Shown here piece after piece: positions 7,106 to 12,499 of a DNA stretch of 13,736 nucleotides. The translations under genes and the position numbers were made by a program. The stretch is from assembly GCA_900321335.1 (NCBI GenBank), contig ONVR01000386.1:1-13736 (forward strand), in the 5' to 3' direction. Position 1 is the stretch's first letter. Each line of letters begins with the position of its first letter. The notes under the pieces were generated by a model, which saw only the letters and a program-made list of their open reading frames with translations, did no database searches and was not told where the DNA came from. Origin of the DNA: an uncultured Eubacteriales bacterium. Lineage in GTDB: Bacteria > Bacillota > Clostridia > Oscillospirales > Oscillospiraceae.

Positions 7106-9597
7106 ACGGCGTCCTCCATCATGTCAAATAGCGTCGGTGTTTCGATCTTGGCCTCTTCGGCGTCCAGATAACCGACCGCGTCACGGAAGTAATCTTCGTT
7201 CAACTCCGTCATAAGGCCTTTCCGGCCAAGCATTAAGGCCCGCAGCGGGACCGTTCCGATGCCGCCAAAAGGATCAAAGATCAGATCGCCTTCGTTACTG
7301 TAGCGGTTAATAAGTCTGTCAACGATATCGAATTGCAGCGGGCAGACGTGCATCTGTTGGCGGCGCTGGCTCTGAGTCGTATTCAGCGTCCGCATTCGGT
7401 TTACGTCGTCCCATACGTCCTGACTCCAGGATCCTGGAGCTACGACCATGAACGTTGCGGGAAGATGCCCGTCGGCGTCCAGTTTCTTTGCAATCTCGAC
7501 GTGTTCGGCGTAATCGTAGATAGTATCTCGGCTGTATTTGCGATAGGCCGCTTGAAGCCTGTCCACTGGTGTTGCCATGATTTCTTGCTTTGTCATCAGC
7601 CTGTCACCGCTTGACCGCCAAAAACCGTGCGCATCGATCTGCCACTGTGCTCTTGTGTAGTCATCCTTGGATTTGCTCACCGGCTCGTCTGCGTAAGCCT
7701 TGGAGGTGTCTGTCGGCAGCTTGCGGAACAACAGAACGTATTCCGGACACCCAACGCCCATCTTCGTGCCATCTTTGCATTGCTCCGTCCAGCCAAGACG
7801 ATAGGTCTGATTGTTCTCCCGTACCACATCCGTCACAACGGTGATCATCCCGAAGTATTGGAACCCGTGTTTCATGTAGTGCTGTATGCACATAGCGTGG
7901 AACGGCTCCATGGTAGGCATCCCCGTACCGGTTGCGTTCCCGAACAGGACGCGATCCTTGACGTGGCAGGCGAACACCCGACCGGGCCGAAGTACCCGCA
8001 GCAGCTCCGGACTTAGAAAGTCCATCTGCTCGAAAAAGCGCTCCGTATTCTCGTTATGGCCAAAGTCGTTATAGCTTGGGGTGTACTCGTAATGGTTGGA
8101 AAACGGAATTGACGTGAGGATCATATCTGTGCTGTTTTCCTCCATCTTGGCCGTCTCTTCTACACAGTCACCGTGGATCGCGGTAAAGCGGGTCCCTTCG
8201 ATTTTCACGTTTTCAACTCCTATGCTTCTGGACATCTTCTCTGCTTGTGAGGTTTCGTTCAGTCCGTATTTTTTAACAATTTCGCGCATCTTCTCTTGCT
8301 GTTCGTTGTGCTGCTTCCATTTATCCAGTAACGCCTGATAAATCGGTTCTTCTGCCTCTGTGTAGATGATGTCGATAATGACCTTCTCCGTTTGCAGGAA
8401 CCGGTAAATCCTGTGCACGGCCTGAATGAAATCATGGAATTCGTAATCGATCCCGACGAAGATCGCTCGGTGACAATGCCTCTGGAAGTTGCAGCCGCAG
8501 CCTGAAAGGCTTTTCTTTGTTGCGAACAACCGGATCTTTCCGTCGGAAAAGTCCATTACGCGGTGCTCTCGCTCGTCGTAATCCATAGCGCCATAGATAT
8601 CAACAGTCTCCGGCATAATGCGCTTCAGCTCATGGCGTTCCTCTTCCCGGTCGTGCCAAAGGATAAAGTGCGCTCCTGGGTCGCTGTCGACGATCTCCTT
8701 GGCTTTTCGGCACCTGTCGGGAATACTTTCCTTCTTTTCCCTGGCCGCGTCCTGAAGGCTCGTTGCCGCGTCGTTAAGCATCTTGAACTGTCCGTCTTTG
8801 TCCATATTGCTGTCGTATCCACGGCAGATCATGTGTGGCATAATTTCCATCGGTGGAAGCGCATAGCCTTCATCGTCATAGCCCAGATCGGACGGCTTTG
8901 AAATGAACAGCGCCCAGGTTGATACCCATAACCAGAATTCTTCTTCCTTGTGCGGGTACAGGGTCAGGTTGTTCGCTTTCGTGCTGTCCCTCTGGAAGAA
9001 TCGTGTCAGCGCCTGTCCGGTGTCCATGATCTCCAAAAAGCCCGCATAGTGGATCAGTTCCTTCAATCGGTTCGGGGCCGGCGTCGCTGTCGCCACCAGC
9101 TTATACTTGACGCCTTTGAACTTCGGCAGAAACGTCTGGTAAGTCTTACTGCCGAAGGATCGCAGCACGGCGGCTTCGTCCAGAACGCAGACGGTAAACG
9201 CCTTCGGATCAATATCCCCGTCTCTCACTCTTTCATAGTTGGTCAGGTAGATTTTGCCGTCCTCCTCTGCTTCGCCGGGGCTTGTGATGTACTGCGGCTC
9301 CTCCATGCCGAGCAGTTCCACAGCGTCTCTCTTGAACTCCTGCCGGACGCCAAGCGGCAAAACAATCAGGGCCTTCCCGCTTTCATGCGCGAGTACCAAC
9401 CGGCAGAATTCCAGTTCCTGTGCGGTCTTTCCAAGGCCGAAACTCTCAAATAGTGCCCGGCGGCCTCCGGCAAGTGCCCACGCAAGGGCGTCTTTTTGGT
9501 GGGGCTTTAACACGTCGTTGATTTTCGTCTTATCAACGGAAAACCCGGATGCCGGTGCGATCTCGATCTTGGATCGCAGAAAATCCAGATAGGTCAT
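7102..9597 (-). CDS. SNF2-type helicase fused to N4/N6 DNA methyltransferase
   Basis: 831-residue two-domain protein. The N-terminal half is a superfamily 2 (SNF2/DEAH-like) ATPase. It has motif I SFGLGKTAQ (52-60), motif II LDEAAV (139-144), motif III VATATPAPN (168-176) and motif VI IQAVHRIYRF (391-400). The C-terminal part, from about 465, is an N-4/N-6 DNA methylase of the beta order. Catalytic motif IV TSIPFSNHY (495-503) comes first and the SAM-binding motif I DPFGGIGT (775-782) last. The catalytic SIPF is a variant of the usual [DNS]PP[YFW]. The protein resembles translocating methylases of phages that scan DNA while methylating adenine or cytosine; the target base cannot be read from sequence. 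ATG 9597 overlaps the upstream stop, and the stop overlaps the Dcm start, both as ATGA. It probably serves anti-restriction or regulation. Confidence 0.88.
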   Translation of the reverse strand: MTYLDFLRSKIEIAPASGFSVDKTKINDVLKPHQKDALAWALAGGRRALFESFGLGKTAQELEFCRLVLAHESGKALIVLPLGVRQEFKRDAVELLGMEEPQYITSPGEAEEDGKIYLTNYERVRDGDIDPKAFTVCVLDEAAVLRSFGSKTYQTFLPKFKGVKYKLVATATPAPNRLKELIHYAGFLEIMDTGQALTRFFQRDSTKANNLTLYPHKEEEFWLWVSTWALFISKPSDLGYDDEGYALPPMEIMPHMICRGYDSNMDKDGQFKMLNDAATSLQDAAREKKESIPDRCRKAKEIVDSDPGAHFILWHDREEERHELKRIMPETVDIYGAMDYDEREHRVMDFSDGKIRLFATKKSLSGCGCNFQRHCHRAIFVGIDYEFHDFIQAVHRIYRFLQTEKVIIDIIYTEAEEPIYQALLDKWKQHNEQQEKMREIVKKYGLNETSQAEKMSRSIGVENVKIEGTRFTAIHGDCVEETAKMEENSTDMILTSIPFSNHYEYTPSYNDFGHNENTERFFEQMDFLSPELLRVLRPGRVFACHVKDRVLFGNATGTGMPTMEPFHAMCIQHYMKHGFQYFGMITVVTDVVRENNQTYRLGWTEQCKDGTKMGVGCPEYVLLFRKLPTDTSKAYADEPVSKSKDDYTRAQWQIDAHGFWRSSGDRLMTKQEIMATPVDRLQAAYRKYSRDTIYDYAEHVEIAKKLDADGHLPATFMVVAPGSWSQDVWDDVNRMRTLNTTQSQRRQQMHVCPLQFDIVDRLINRYSNEGDLIFDPFGGIGTVPLRALMLGRKGLMTELNEDYFRDAVGYLDAEEAKIETPTLFDMMEDAV

Positions 9598-9992
9598 ACC
9601 GCCGTGCCCCCTTCTTGGATCAGTTTCCTTTTCCTGCGGTAATATCGCATGTCAGCGCGTGCCTGTTCCGGGTCTGCCCAGTATCTGGCTTTTGCCCGGG
9701 CAAGTTCCTTTTCCCTGTTTTGTGCATAATACCGGCGATTGGATTCCCGCCGGTCACGGGACTTCTCACGTTCCTTTTTCCTGACCCAGGCCTGCCCGTC
9801 AAACCATCCGATATACTTATAGCTGGCGGCATAGCAGGATTCCGTGCAGTAATACGTTGTCGCCTGTCGTTTGCCGTCTCTGGCGATCTGCCGGATAAAT
9901 GGGTTGTCCGCAGTCGTGGAGAACAACCGTCCACACGTCCCACAGGTCCGGTAAAGGATCCTTCGGTTATTCGTCTGTCTCCTGCAGCTCAT
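9594..9992 (-). CDS. Small zinc-ribbon-like phage protein (132 aa)
   Basis: 132-residue basic protein. The N-terminal part has C17-x2-C20 (TCGTCGRLF) and C49-x3-C53 (YYCTESC), a likely zinc-binding finger of the treble-clef kind. The rest (about 70-125) is strongly basic, rich in Arg/Lys/Tyr (RKKEREKSRDRRESNRRYYA), and probably helical and nucleic-acid binding. No HNH catalytic residues are seen. ATG 9992 overlaps the stop of the upstream membrane-protein gene (ATGA) and has GGAG 9 nt ahead. An in-frame ATG at 10049 exists but lies within the upstream gene without a ribosome site. Its stop overlaps the helicase-methylase start, so it may be made in ratio with that enzyme. Function unknown. 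Confidence 0.72.
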   Translation of the reverse strand: MSCRRQTNNRRILYRTCGTCGRLFSTTADNPFIRQIARDGKRQATTYYCTESCYAASYKYIGWFDGQAWVRKKEREKSRDRRESNRRYYAQNREKELARAKARYWADPEQARADMRYYRRKRKLIQEGGTAV

Positions 9993-10234
9993 GCGATCTT
10001 CTCCAGTACCCACTCTGTGAGCAGCCACAGTCCCGTAATAATCCCGCATACCCCCGTGAAGCTGAGGGCCGTTACTGCCGCGCTCCGGATCCTGCGCTTC
10101 AGTTCCGTCCGGTATCCATCCACAGCAATCTCCGCAATGGTTGCCCGGTTCGTAATGGCTTCCACTGATCGCCGTCTTTGCTCCTGTCGGCGCTCGACCA
10201 ATCTGACGGCGGCGTCTATATCCATATGTGACAT
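9989..10234 (-). CDS. Small protein with C-terminal membrane helix (81 aa)
   Basis: 81-residue protein. The first ~50 residues are charged and helical (AVRLVERRQEQRRRSVEAITNR). The C-terminus holds one hydrophobic segment, SAAVTALSFTGVCGIITGLWLL, so it is probably a tail-anchored or single-pass membrane protein with its N-terminus in the cytoplasm. I chose ATG 10234, which has AAAGGAGG 8 nt upstream. The longer frame from 10321 would lie within the previous gene. It starts 14 nt after that gene's stop and ends in an ATGA overlap with the zinc-ribbon gene. No family recognised; similar short membrane proteins are common in phage early operons. Confidence 0.68.
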   Translation of the reverse strand: MSHMDIDAAVRLVERRQEQRRRSVEAITNRATIAEIAVDGYRTELKRRIRSAAVTALSFTGVCGIITGLWLLTEWVLEKIA

Positions 10235-10248
10235 CTGTTCTGCCTCCT

Positions 10249-10482
10249 TTATTGCGTGTTGCGCACGAAAGCCTGCCGCAGGCTGTCTATTGGGACGTGG
10301 CCTTTCTGGCTGACTCTCCATAATTCCTCCAGGGTAAAGGTACCCGGAGTCTCGATCCGTTTCTTGGCTGTGTTCCAGCTGCAGTCTAGGATCTCGGCCA
10401 GCCTTGTGGCCGTAATGTCATAGCCCTTGAGCAGCATGGAGATCGACCGGAACGGCATATCTTTCGGTTTTATATATGGCAT
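10249..10482 (-). CDS. Small HTH protein, phage regulator-like (77 aa)
   Basis: 77-residue protein with a helix-turn-helix-like core, TATRLAEILDCSWNTAKKRIETPGTFTLEELWRVSQ (about 24-59). This is close to small phage regulators of the Cro/C1 type whose second half is built from 'TL.EL..IS..' helices. The C-terminus (KGHVPIDSLRQAFV) continues the usual last helix. ATG 10482 follows GGAG by 7 nt within a GAAGGAAGGAGA purine run. It is the first gene after the oppositely oriented small gene (10577-10777), so leftward transcription must pass through or restart near here; no convincing leftward promoter is visible in 10483-10576. Function as a DNA-binding regulator is likely but not proven. Confidence 0.7.
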   Translation of the reverse strand: MPYIKPKDMPFRSISMLLKGYDITATRLAEILDCSWNTAKKRIETPGTFTLEELWRVSQKGHVPIDSLRQAFVRNTQ

Positions 10483-10523
10483 TGATTCTCCTTCCTTCTT
10501 GTCTTTGGCTTGGTAGGTGTTTC

Positions 10524-10553
10524 TTGTCTCTCCTGCTCCCTGCGTGTTATACT
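10524..10553 (+). promoter_or_regulatory. Promoter of the plus-strand small gene
   Basis: TTGTCT at 10524-10529, an 18-nt spacer, and TATACT at 10548-10553 preceded by TGT, giving an extended -10. Transcription would start near G10560, 17 nt before the ATG at 10577. It faces against the long leftward operon. Confidence 0.6.
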
Positions 10554-10576
10554 GGCCCAGAGAGGAGGTGATGATA

Positions 10577-10777
10577 ATGACTGCTAAAGAGGTGCTGGAA
10601 AGAATGACAGTAGCTTACAGGGAATCCGGAAGAGTTGATTTCGAAAGGATGTTCTTCGACGATGTTCCCTCGGAGATTTTCGATTATCTTGAAGCAAATG
10701 ATTATATAGTCCAAAAGTACGATATTTTAGGCACTGTCACTCTTACAGAAAAAGGTCGTCAGGTTTTCCTTACCTGA
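10577..10777 (+). CDS. Small plus-strand gene inside the leftward operon (66 aa, winged-helix-like end)
   Basis: 66-residue protein starting MTAKEVLERMTVAYRESGRVDF. Its second half, VPSEIFDYLEANDYIVQKYDILGTVTLTEKGRQVF, looks like the last helix and wing of a winged-helix fold (the 'LTEKG' turn is seen in MarR/PadR-type proteins), but it is too short to assign a family. I chose ATG 10577: a GGAGGTG ribosome site at 10563-10570 sits 7 nt before it, while the in-frame ATG at 10571 is too close. It has its own promoter and lies on the opposite strand to all neighbours. Its last 19 nt overlap the end of the convergent 88-residue gene. Codon use is more AT-rich than its neighbours. The arrangement is that of a phage moron, possibly a lysogeny-expressed gene. 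Function unknown. Confidence 0.68.
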   Translation: MTAKEVLERMTVAYRESGRVDFERMFFDDVPSEIFDYLEANDYIVQKYDILGTVTLTEKGRQVFLT

Positions 10778-11025
10778 ACGGGCGCCCCTGGCTGTTCTTC
10801 CCTTTCGGCCAGGGGTTCCGTCTGTACACCAGCACGCTTCGCGTAGTCGTCAAAGTATCCATCCGGCATAAATCCAAACATTGCCACATCGAGTGTGAGC
10901 TTCAGGGTTGCGCTCATAGGACTATTCCGGTGATAATGAATTTCCTGTACACCCGTGCCGATGGTCTTGCCGTCCAGCTCTACGATGGAGCTCCCTCCGG
11001 TGTCCAGGATCCGTAGTATCGCCAT
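10759..11025 (-). CDS. Phage hypothetical protein (88 aa)
   Basis: 88-residue protein starting MAILRILDTGGSSIVELDGKTIGTGVQEIHYHRNS, with a beta-rich N-terminal two thirds and a flexible Pro/Glu/Gln tail. I chose ATG 11025 because AAAGGAGGG lies 6 nt upstream; an in-frame ATG at 11064 would overlap the end of the Cro-like gene and has no good ribosome site. It is the second gene of the leftward operon. Its 3' end overlaps the convergent small gene by 19 nt. I recognise no domain; the 'ILDTGG.S..ELDG' pattern recurs among small clostridial phage proteins of unknown role. Confidence 0.65.
   Translation of the reverse strand: MAILRILDTGGSSIVELDGKTIGTGVQEIHYHRNSPMSATLKLTLDVAMFGFMPDGYFDDYAKRAGVQTEPLAEREEQPGAPVQVRKT
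10785..10815 (+). terminator. Weak hairpin after the plus-strand small gene
   Basis: Perfect 8-bp stem CCCCTGGC (10785-10792) with GCCAGGGG (10808-10815), loop 15 nt, 7 nt after the stop of the plus-strand gene. It is followed only by TTCCGTCTGT, a poor U-tract, and lies inside the coding sequence of the convergent gene. It may slow or end the plus transcript; weak evidence. Confidence 0.3.
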
Positions 11026-11060
11026 CCTGTTCCCTCCTTTCTTGGGGGATCTGGTGAAAA

Positions 11061-11282
11061 TCAATTTCCATTTCGCATTTTGTTTGGATTTGAAATCCTA
11101 TGGCTGATGAGATAATCGACAGAACAGTTGAATATTTCTGACATTTTTTGCAGAGCTTTTTGCGGGATATTCCCGGATTTTTCCCAGTTGTAAATGGTTT
11201 TACGTGAAACTCCGAGTGCATCTGCCAGGTCAGACACGCTCATGTTTTGTCTTGCACGTTCTGCTGCAATATTTGGATACAT
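11061..11282 (-). CDS. Cro-like XRE repressor, first gene of leftward operon
   Basis: 73-residue XRE/Cro protein. It opens MYPNIAAERARQNMSVSDLADALGVSRKTIYNWEKSGNIP, where MSVSDLADALGVSRKTIYNWE (14-34) is the helix-turn-helix, and continues QKALQKMSEIFNCSVDYLI, the usual last helix of this family. I chose ATG 11282, 8 nt after an AAGGGGG ribosome site, over the GTG at 11288 which would be too close to it. It is transcribed from the leftward promoter at 11339-11367 and diverges from the CI-type repressor gene. By analogy with temperate phages it should turn down the lysogenic repressor and commit the phage to early lytic expression, binding the operator array between the two genes. Confidence 0.85.
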   Translation of the reverse strand: MYPNIAAERARQNMSVSDLADALGVSRKTIYNWEKSGNIPQKALQKMSEIFNCSVDYLISHRISNPNKMRNGN

Positions 11283-11312
11283 AACCACACCCCCCTTCTT
11301 TGTCTTCCGAAA

Positions 11313-11456
11313 TACTCATATTGCGTATTTCCAATTTGATTGTATTACTCATTTTGAGAATTGTAAAGACAGAAAAATGCACGTTTTGAGAACTTGGTTT
11401 TTGTCAAGAATTCACAAAACGCATAATTCTGTATTGACTTTTACTCAATGTGTGTA
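11313..11456. promoter_or_regulatory. Array of five operator-like 15-bp sites
   Basis: Five related 15-bp pseudo-palindromes, all read on the plus strand. They are TACTCATATTGCGTA (11313-11327), TACTCATTTTGAGAA (11346-11360), TGCACGTTTTGAGAA (11378-11392), TTCACAAAACGCATA (11411-11425) and TACTCAATGTGTGTA (11442-11456). The half-site consensus is about TACNCA; T at position 1 and C at position 5 occur in all ten half-sites. Start-to-start distances are 33, 32, 33 and 31 bp. The second site fills the spacer of the leftward promoter, the fifth fills the spacer of the rightward promoter, and the first sits just downstream of the leftward start point. They are probably the shared operators of the CI-like and Cro-like proteins. 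Confidence 0.66.
11339..11367 (-). promoter_or_regulatory. Leftward early promoter (Cro-like operon)
   Basis: On the minus strand, TTTACA (11367-11362), a 17-nt spacer, then TACAAT (11344-11339); both hexamers are one mismatch from consensus. The start point would be near 11332, giving a leader of about 50 nt to the Cro-like ATG. An operator-like site occupies the spacer and another covers the start region, so repression by the CI-type protein is expected. Confidence 0.75.
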
Positions 11457-11461
11457 ATAAT
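11434..11461 (+). promoter_or_regulatory. Promoter of the CI/LexA-type repressor gene
   Basis: TTGACT (11434-11439), 16-nt spacer, AATAAT (11456-11461), with an overlapping TAATAA one base earlier. Start near 11468, so the leader is very short before the GAGGTGA ribosome site at 11471-11477. The operator-like site at 11442-11456 lies in the spacer, suggesting autoregulation or Cro repression. Confidence 0.7.
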
Positions 11462-11481
11462 CGTTTTTATGAGGTGATTTT

Positions 11482-12168
11482 ATGATCCGTTTAAGAGAAC
11501 TTAGACAAGAGCATAACTGGAGCATGAAAGAGGCTGCGCAAAAAATTGGATTACCGTACACAACTTATATCGGATACGAAAAAGGTGAACGGGAACCCAA
11601 TTCAGAAATGCTGATTAAATTGGCAGATTTTTTCGGGGTTTCTGTTGATTATCTCATTGGTAATGTAAATGAGCCTTTCTTTTATCTCGATAATGAGCGA
11701 ATCTTACGCGACATCAATAGTTATACCGATACACCAACCAATACACCAACCAAGATCCCGACCGGCTTCCGGCCTCTTCCGCGTATGGTCAAAAAGCCAC
11801 TGGTCGGTTCCATCGCCTGCGGGGAGCCCATCACCGCAGAAGAGAATATCGAGGATTATGTGGACGTGCCGGAGCATGTGAAGTGTGATTTCTGCCTCAT
11901 GTGCAAAGGAGACAGTATGATCGACGCCAACATCCACGACGGAGATATTGTATATATCCGCGCCGACGTAGATGTTCCCAACGGTCAGATCGCCGCCGTC
12001 CGGATCGGCGAGGAAGCCACCCTAAAACGCATCTATCTGGATCGGGAGAACGGCAGCCTTACCCTTGTTCCGGCAAACTCCCAGTATGCTCCTATGACGT
12101 TCACCGGAGCGGCCCTGGCCGATGTCCACATTGAGGGCAAAGCCGTCGGCTTCACACATCTGCTGTAA
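11482..12168 (+). CDS. CI/LexA-type prophage repressor (XRE plus S24 peptidase)
   Basis: 228-residue lysogenic repressor. The XRE helix-turn-helix is at about 4-60 (WSMKEAAQKIGLPYTTYIGYEKGEREP is the DNA-binding core). A linker follows at 61-100, holding a TPTNTPTKIPT repeat. The S24 self-cleaving domain is at about 105-228: cleavage site C113-G114 in GSIACGEPI, catalytic S145 in KGDSMID and K182 in EATLKRIY. Family members bind as dimers and cut themselves when RecA filaments form after DNA damage, which induces the phage. Cleavage at Cys-Gly, as in UmuD, rather than Ala-Gly is a normal variant. The start has GAGGTGA 4 nt ahead. It diverges from the Cro-like gene and is followed by a type III toxin-antitoxin locus and the integrase, all on the plus strand. 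Confidence 0.93.
   Translation: MIRLRELRQEHNWSMKEAAQKIGLPYTTYIGYEKGEREPNSEMLIKLADFFGVSVDYLIGNVNEPFFYLDNERILRDINSYTDTPTNTPTKIPTGFRPLPRMVKKPLVGSIACGEPITAEENIEDYVDVPEHVKCDFCLMCKGDSMIDANIHDGDIVYIRADVDVPNGQIAAVRIGEEATLKRIYLDRENGSLTLVPANSQYAPMTFTGAALADVHIEGKAVGFTHLL
11729..11752 (+). repeat. Tandem 12-bp repeat in the repressor linker
   Basis: Two perfect copies of ATACACCAACCA (11729-11740 and 11741-11752), followed by a decayed third. They encode the repeated Asn/Asp-Thr-Pro-Thr of the hinge between the DNA-binding and peptidase domains. Being in frame, copy-number changes would alter linker length only. Confidence 0.8.
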
Positions 12169-12245
12169 TCTTTTTTTGTAAAATCTTTATATCGATATGT
12201 TGTGGTTTTTGCTTAAAACCTGAATAACCTGCCTATATCTTGTAC

Positions 12246-12274
12246 TTGATTTTTCCGTTTTTCTTGCATATAAT
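12246..12274 (+). promoter_or_regulatory. Promoter of the type III toxin-antitoxin operon
   Basis: TTGATT (12246-12251), 17-nt spacer, perfect TATAAT (12269-12274). The start point falls at about G12281, 62 nt before the first antitoxin repeat. The stretch 12169-12245 after the repressor stop is AT-rich, has a T-run right after the stop and a small GGTTTT/AAAACC hairpin at 12204-12220, but no convincing terminator. Confidence 0.8.
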
Positions 12275-12342
12275 AAAAGTGCGGAGTAATCCGCAGAGTG
12301 TATTAAGAGTGCTTTAATGCCATCTTAGTCACGCCATTATGC

Positions 12343-12450
12343 AAGCGGAGAGCTCATGCCGATAAATTGAGCCCCGAAAAAGCGGAAAGTCCGTGCCGCA
12401 AGTCGGAACACAAAAAAGCGGAGATCCCCTGCCGCAAGTGGGGACCTGAA
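12343..12450 (+). repeat. Three tandem pseudoknot repeats of the antitoxin
   Basis: Repeats at 12343-12379 (37 nt), 12380-12415 (36 nt) and 12416-12450 (35 nt), each starting AAGCGGA and sharing a TGCCG core. Each can form an H-type pseudoknot. Stem 1 is GCGG with CCGC: 12382-12385/12396-12399 and 12418-12421/12432-12435, with 3 bp (12346-12348/12359-12361) in repeat 1. Stem 2 is GCTCA/TGAGC (12352-12356/12368-12372), TCCG/CGGA (12390-12393/12404-12407) and TCCCC/GGGGA (12425-12429/12440-12444). The 2-nt TG between stem-2 and stem-1 arms is the same in all three. Stem 2 differs in sequence but keeps its pairing. Confidence 0.86.
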
Positions 12451-12489
12451 AAGCGAGGCAGGCCGCAATGCTTGCCTCGCTTTCTGTTT
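12451..12489 (+). terminator. Hairpin terminator between antitoxin RNA and toxin gene
   Basis: AAGCGAGGCAGG (12451-12462) pairs with CTTGCCTCGCTT (12471-12482), 12 bp with one G-U, 8-nt loop, followed by TTTCTGTTT overlapping and past the stem. Such a leaky terminator normally sets the antitoxin RNA well above the toxin mRNA. It begins AAGCG and contains GGCCGCAA, so it looks like a fourth repeat remodelled into a terminator. Confidence 0.85.
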
Positions 12490-12499
12490 AAGGAGAATT

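Larger units (their letters stand above)
12281..12489 (+). ncRNA. Type III antitoxin RNA precursor (ToxI-like)
   Basis: Predicted transcript from the promoter at 12246-12274 to the terminator at 12451-12489. It has a leader (12281-12342), three tandem 35-37 nt repeats (12343-12450), and then the hairpin. In type III systems the toxin cuts such a precursor into single-repeat RNAs that bind the toxin head to tail in a closed inactive ring. Here the repeat junctions are A-rich (runs of 5-6 A before GCGG in repeats 2 and 3, 4 A before the terminator stem), as expected for cutting by ToxN/AbiQ relatives. The call rests on the repeat-terminator-toxin order, repeat length and the pseudoknot fold that each repeat permits. 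Confidence 0.85.

Noticed and set aside
5093..9597. Restriction-modification system
   Set aside because: Two methyltransferases are present but no endonuclease-like frame is nearby; the helicase half belongs to the methylase fusion, not to a type I or III restriction subunit.
11402..11407. Perfect TTGACA on the minus strand as a second leftward promoter
   Set aside because: No acceptable -10 lies 15-19 nt downstream; the sequence there is ACGTGC-like. The TTTACA/TACAAT pair at 11339-11367 is far better.
12169..12245. Intrinsic terminator after the CI-type repressor
   Set aside because: A T-run follows the stop and GGTTTT/AAAACC (12204-12220) can pair, but the only stem before the T-run (AAGCC/GGCTT) is too far from it and the later hairpin has no T-tract.
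12343..12450. Short CRISPR array (36-nt repeats)
   Set aside because: The repeats abut directly with no spacers, differ in length (37, 36, 35) and are followed by a terminator and a ToxN-like gene. No cas gene is present.
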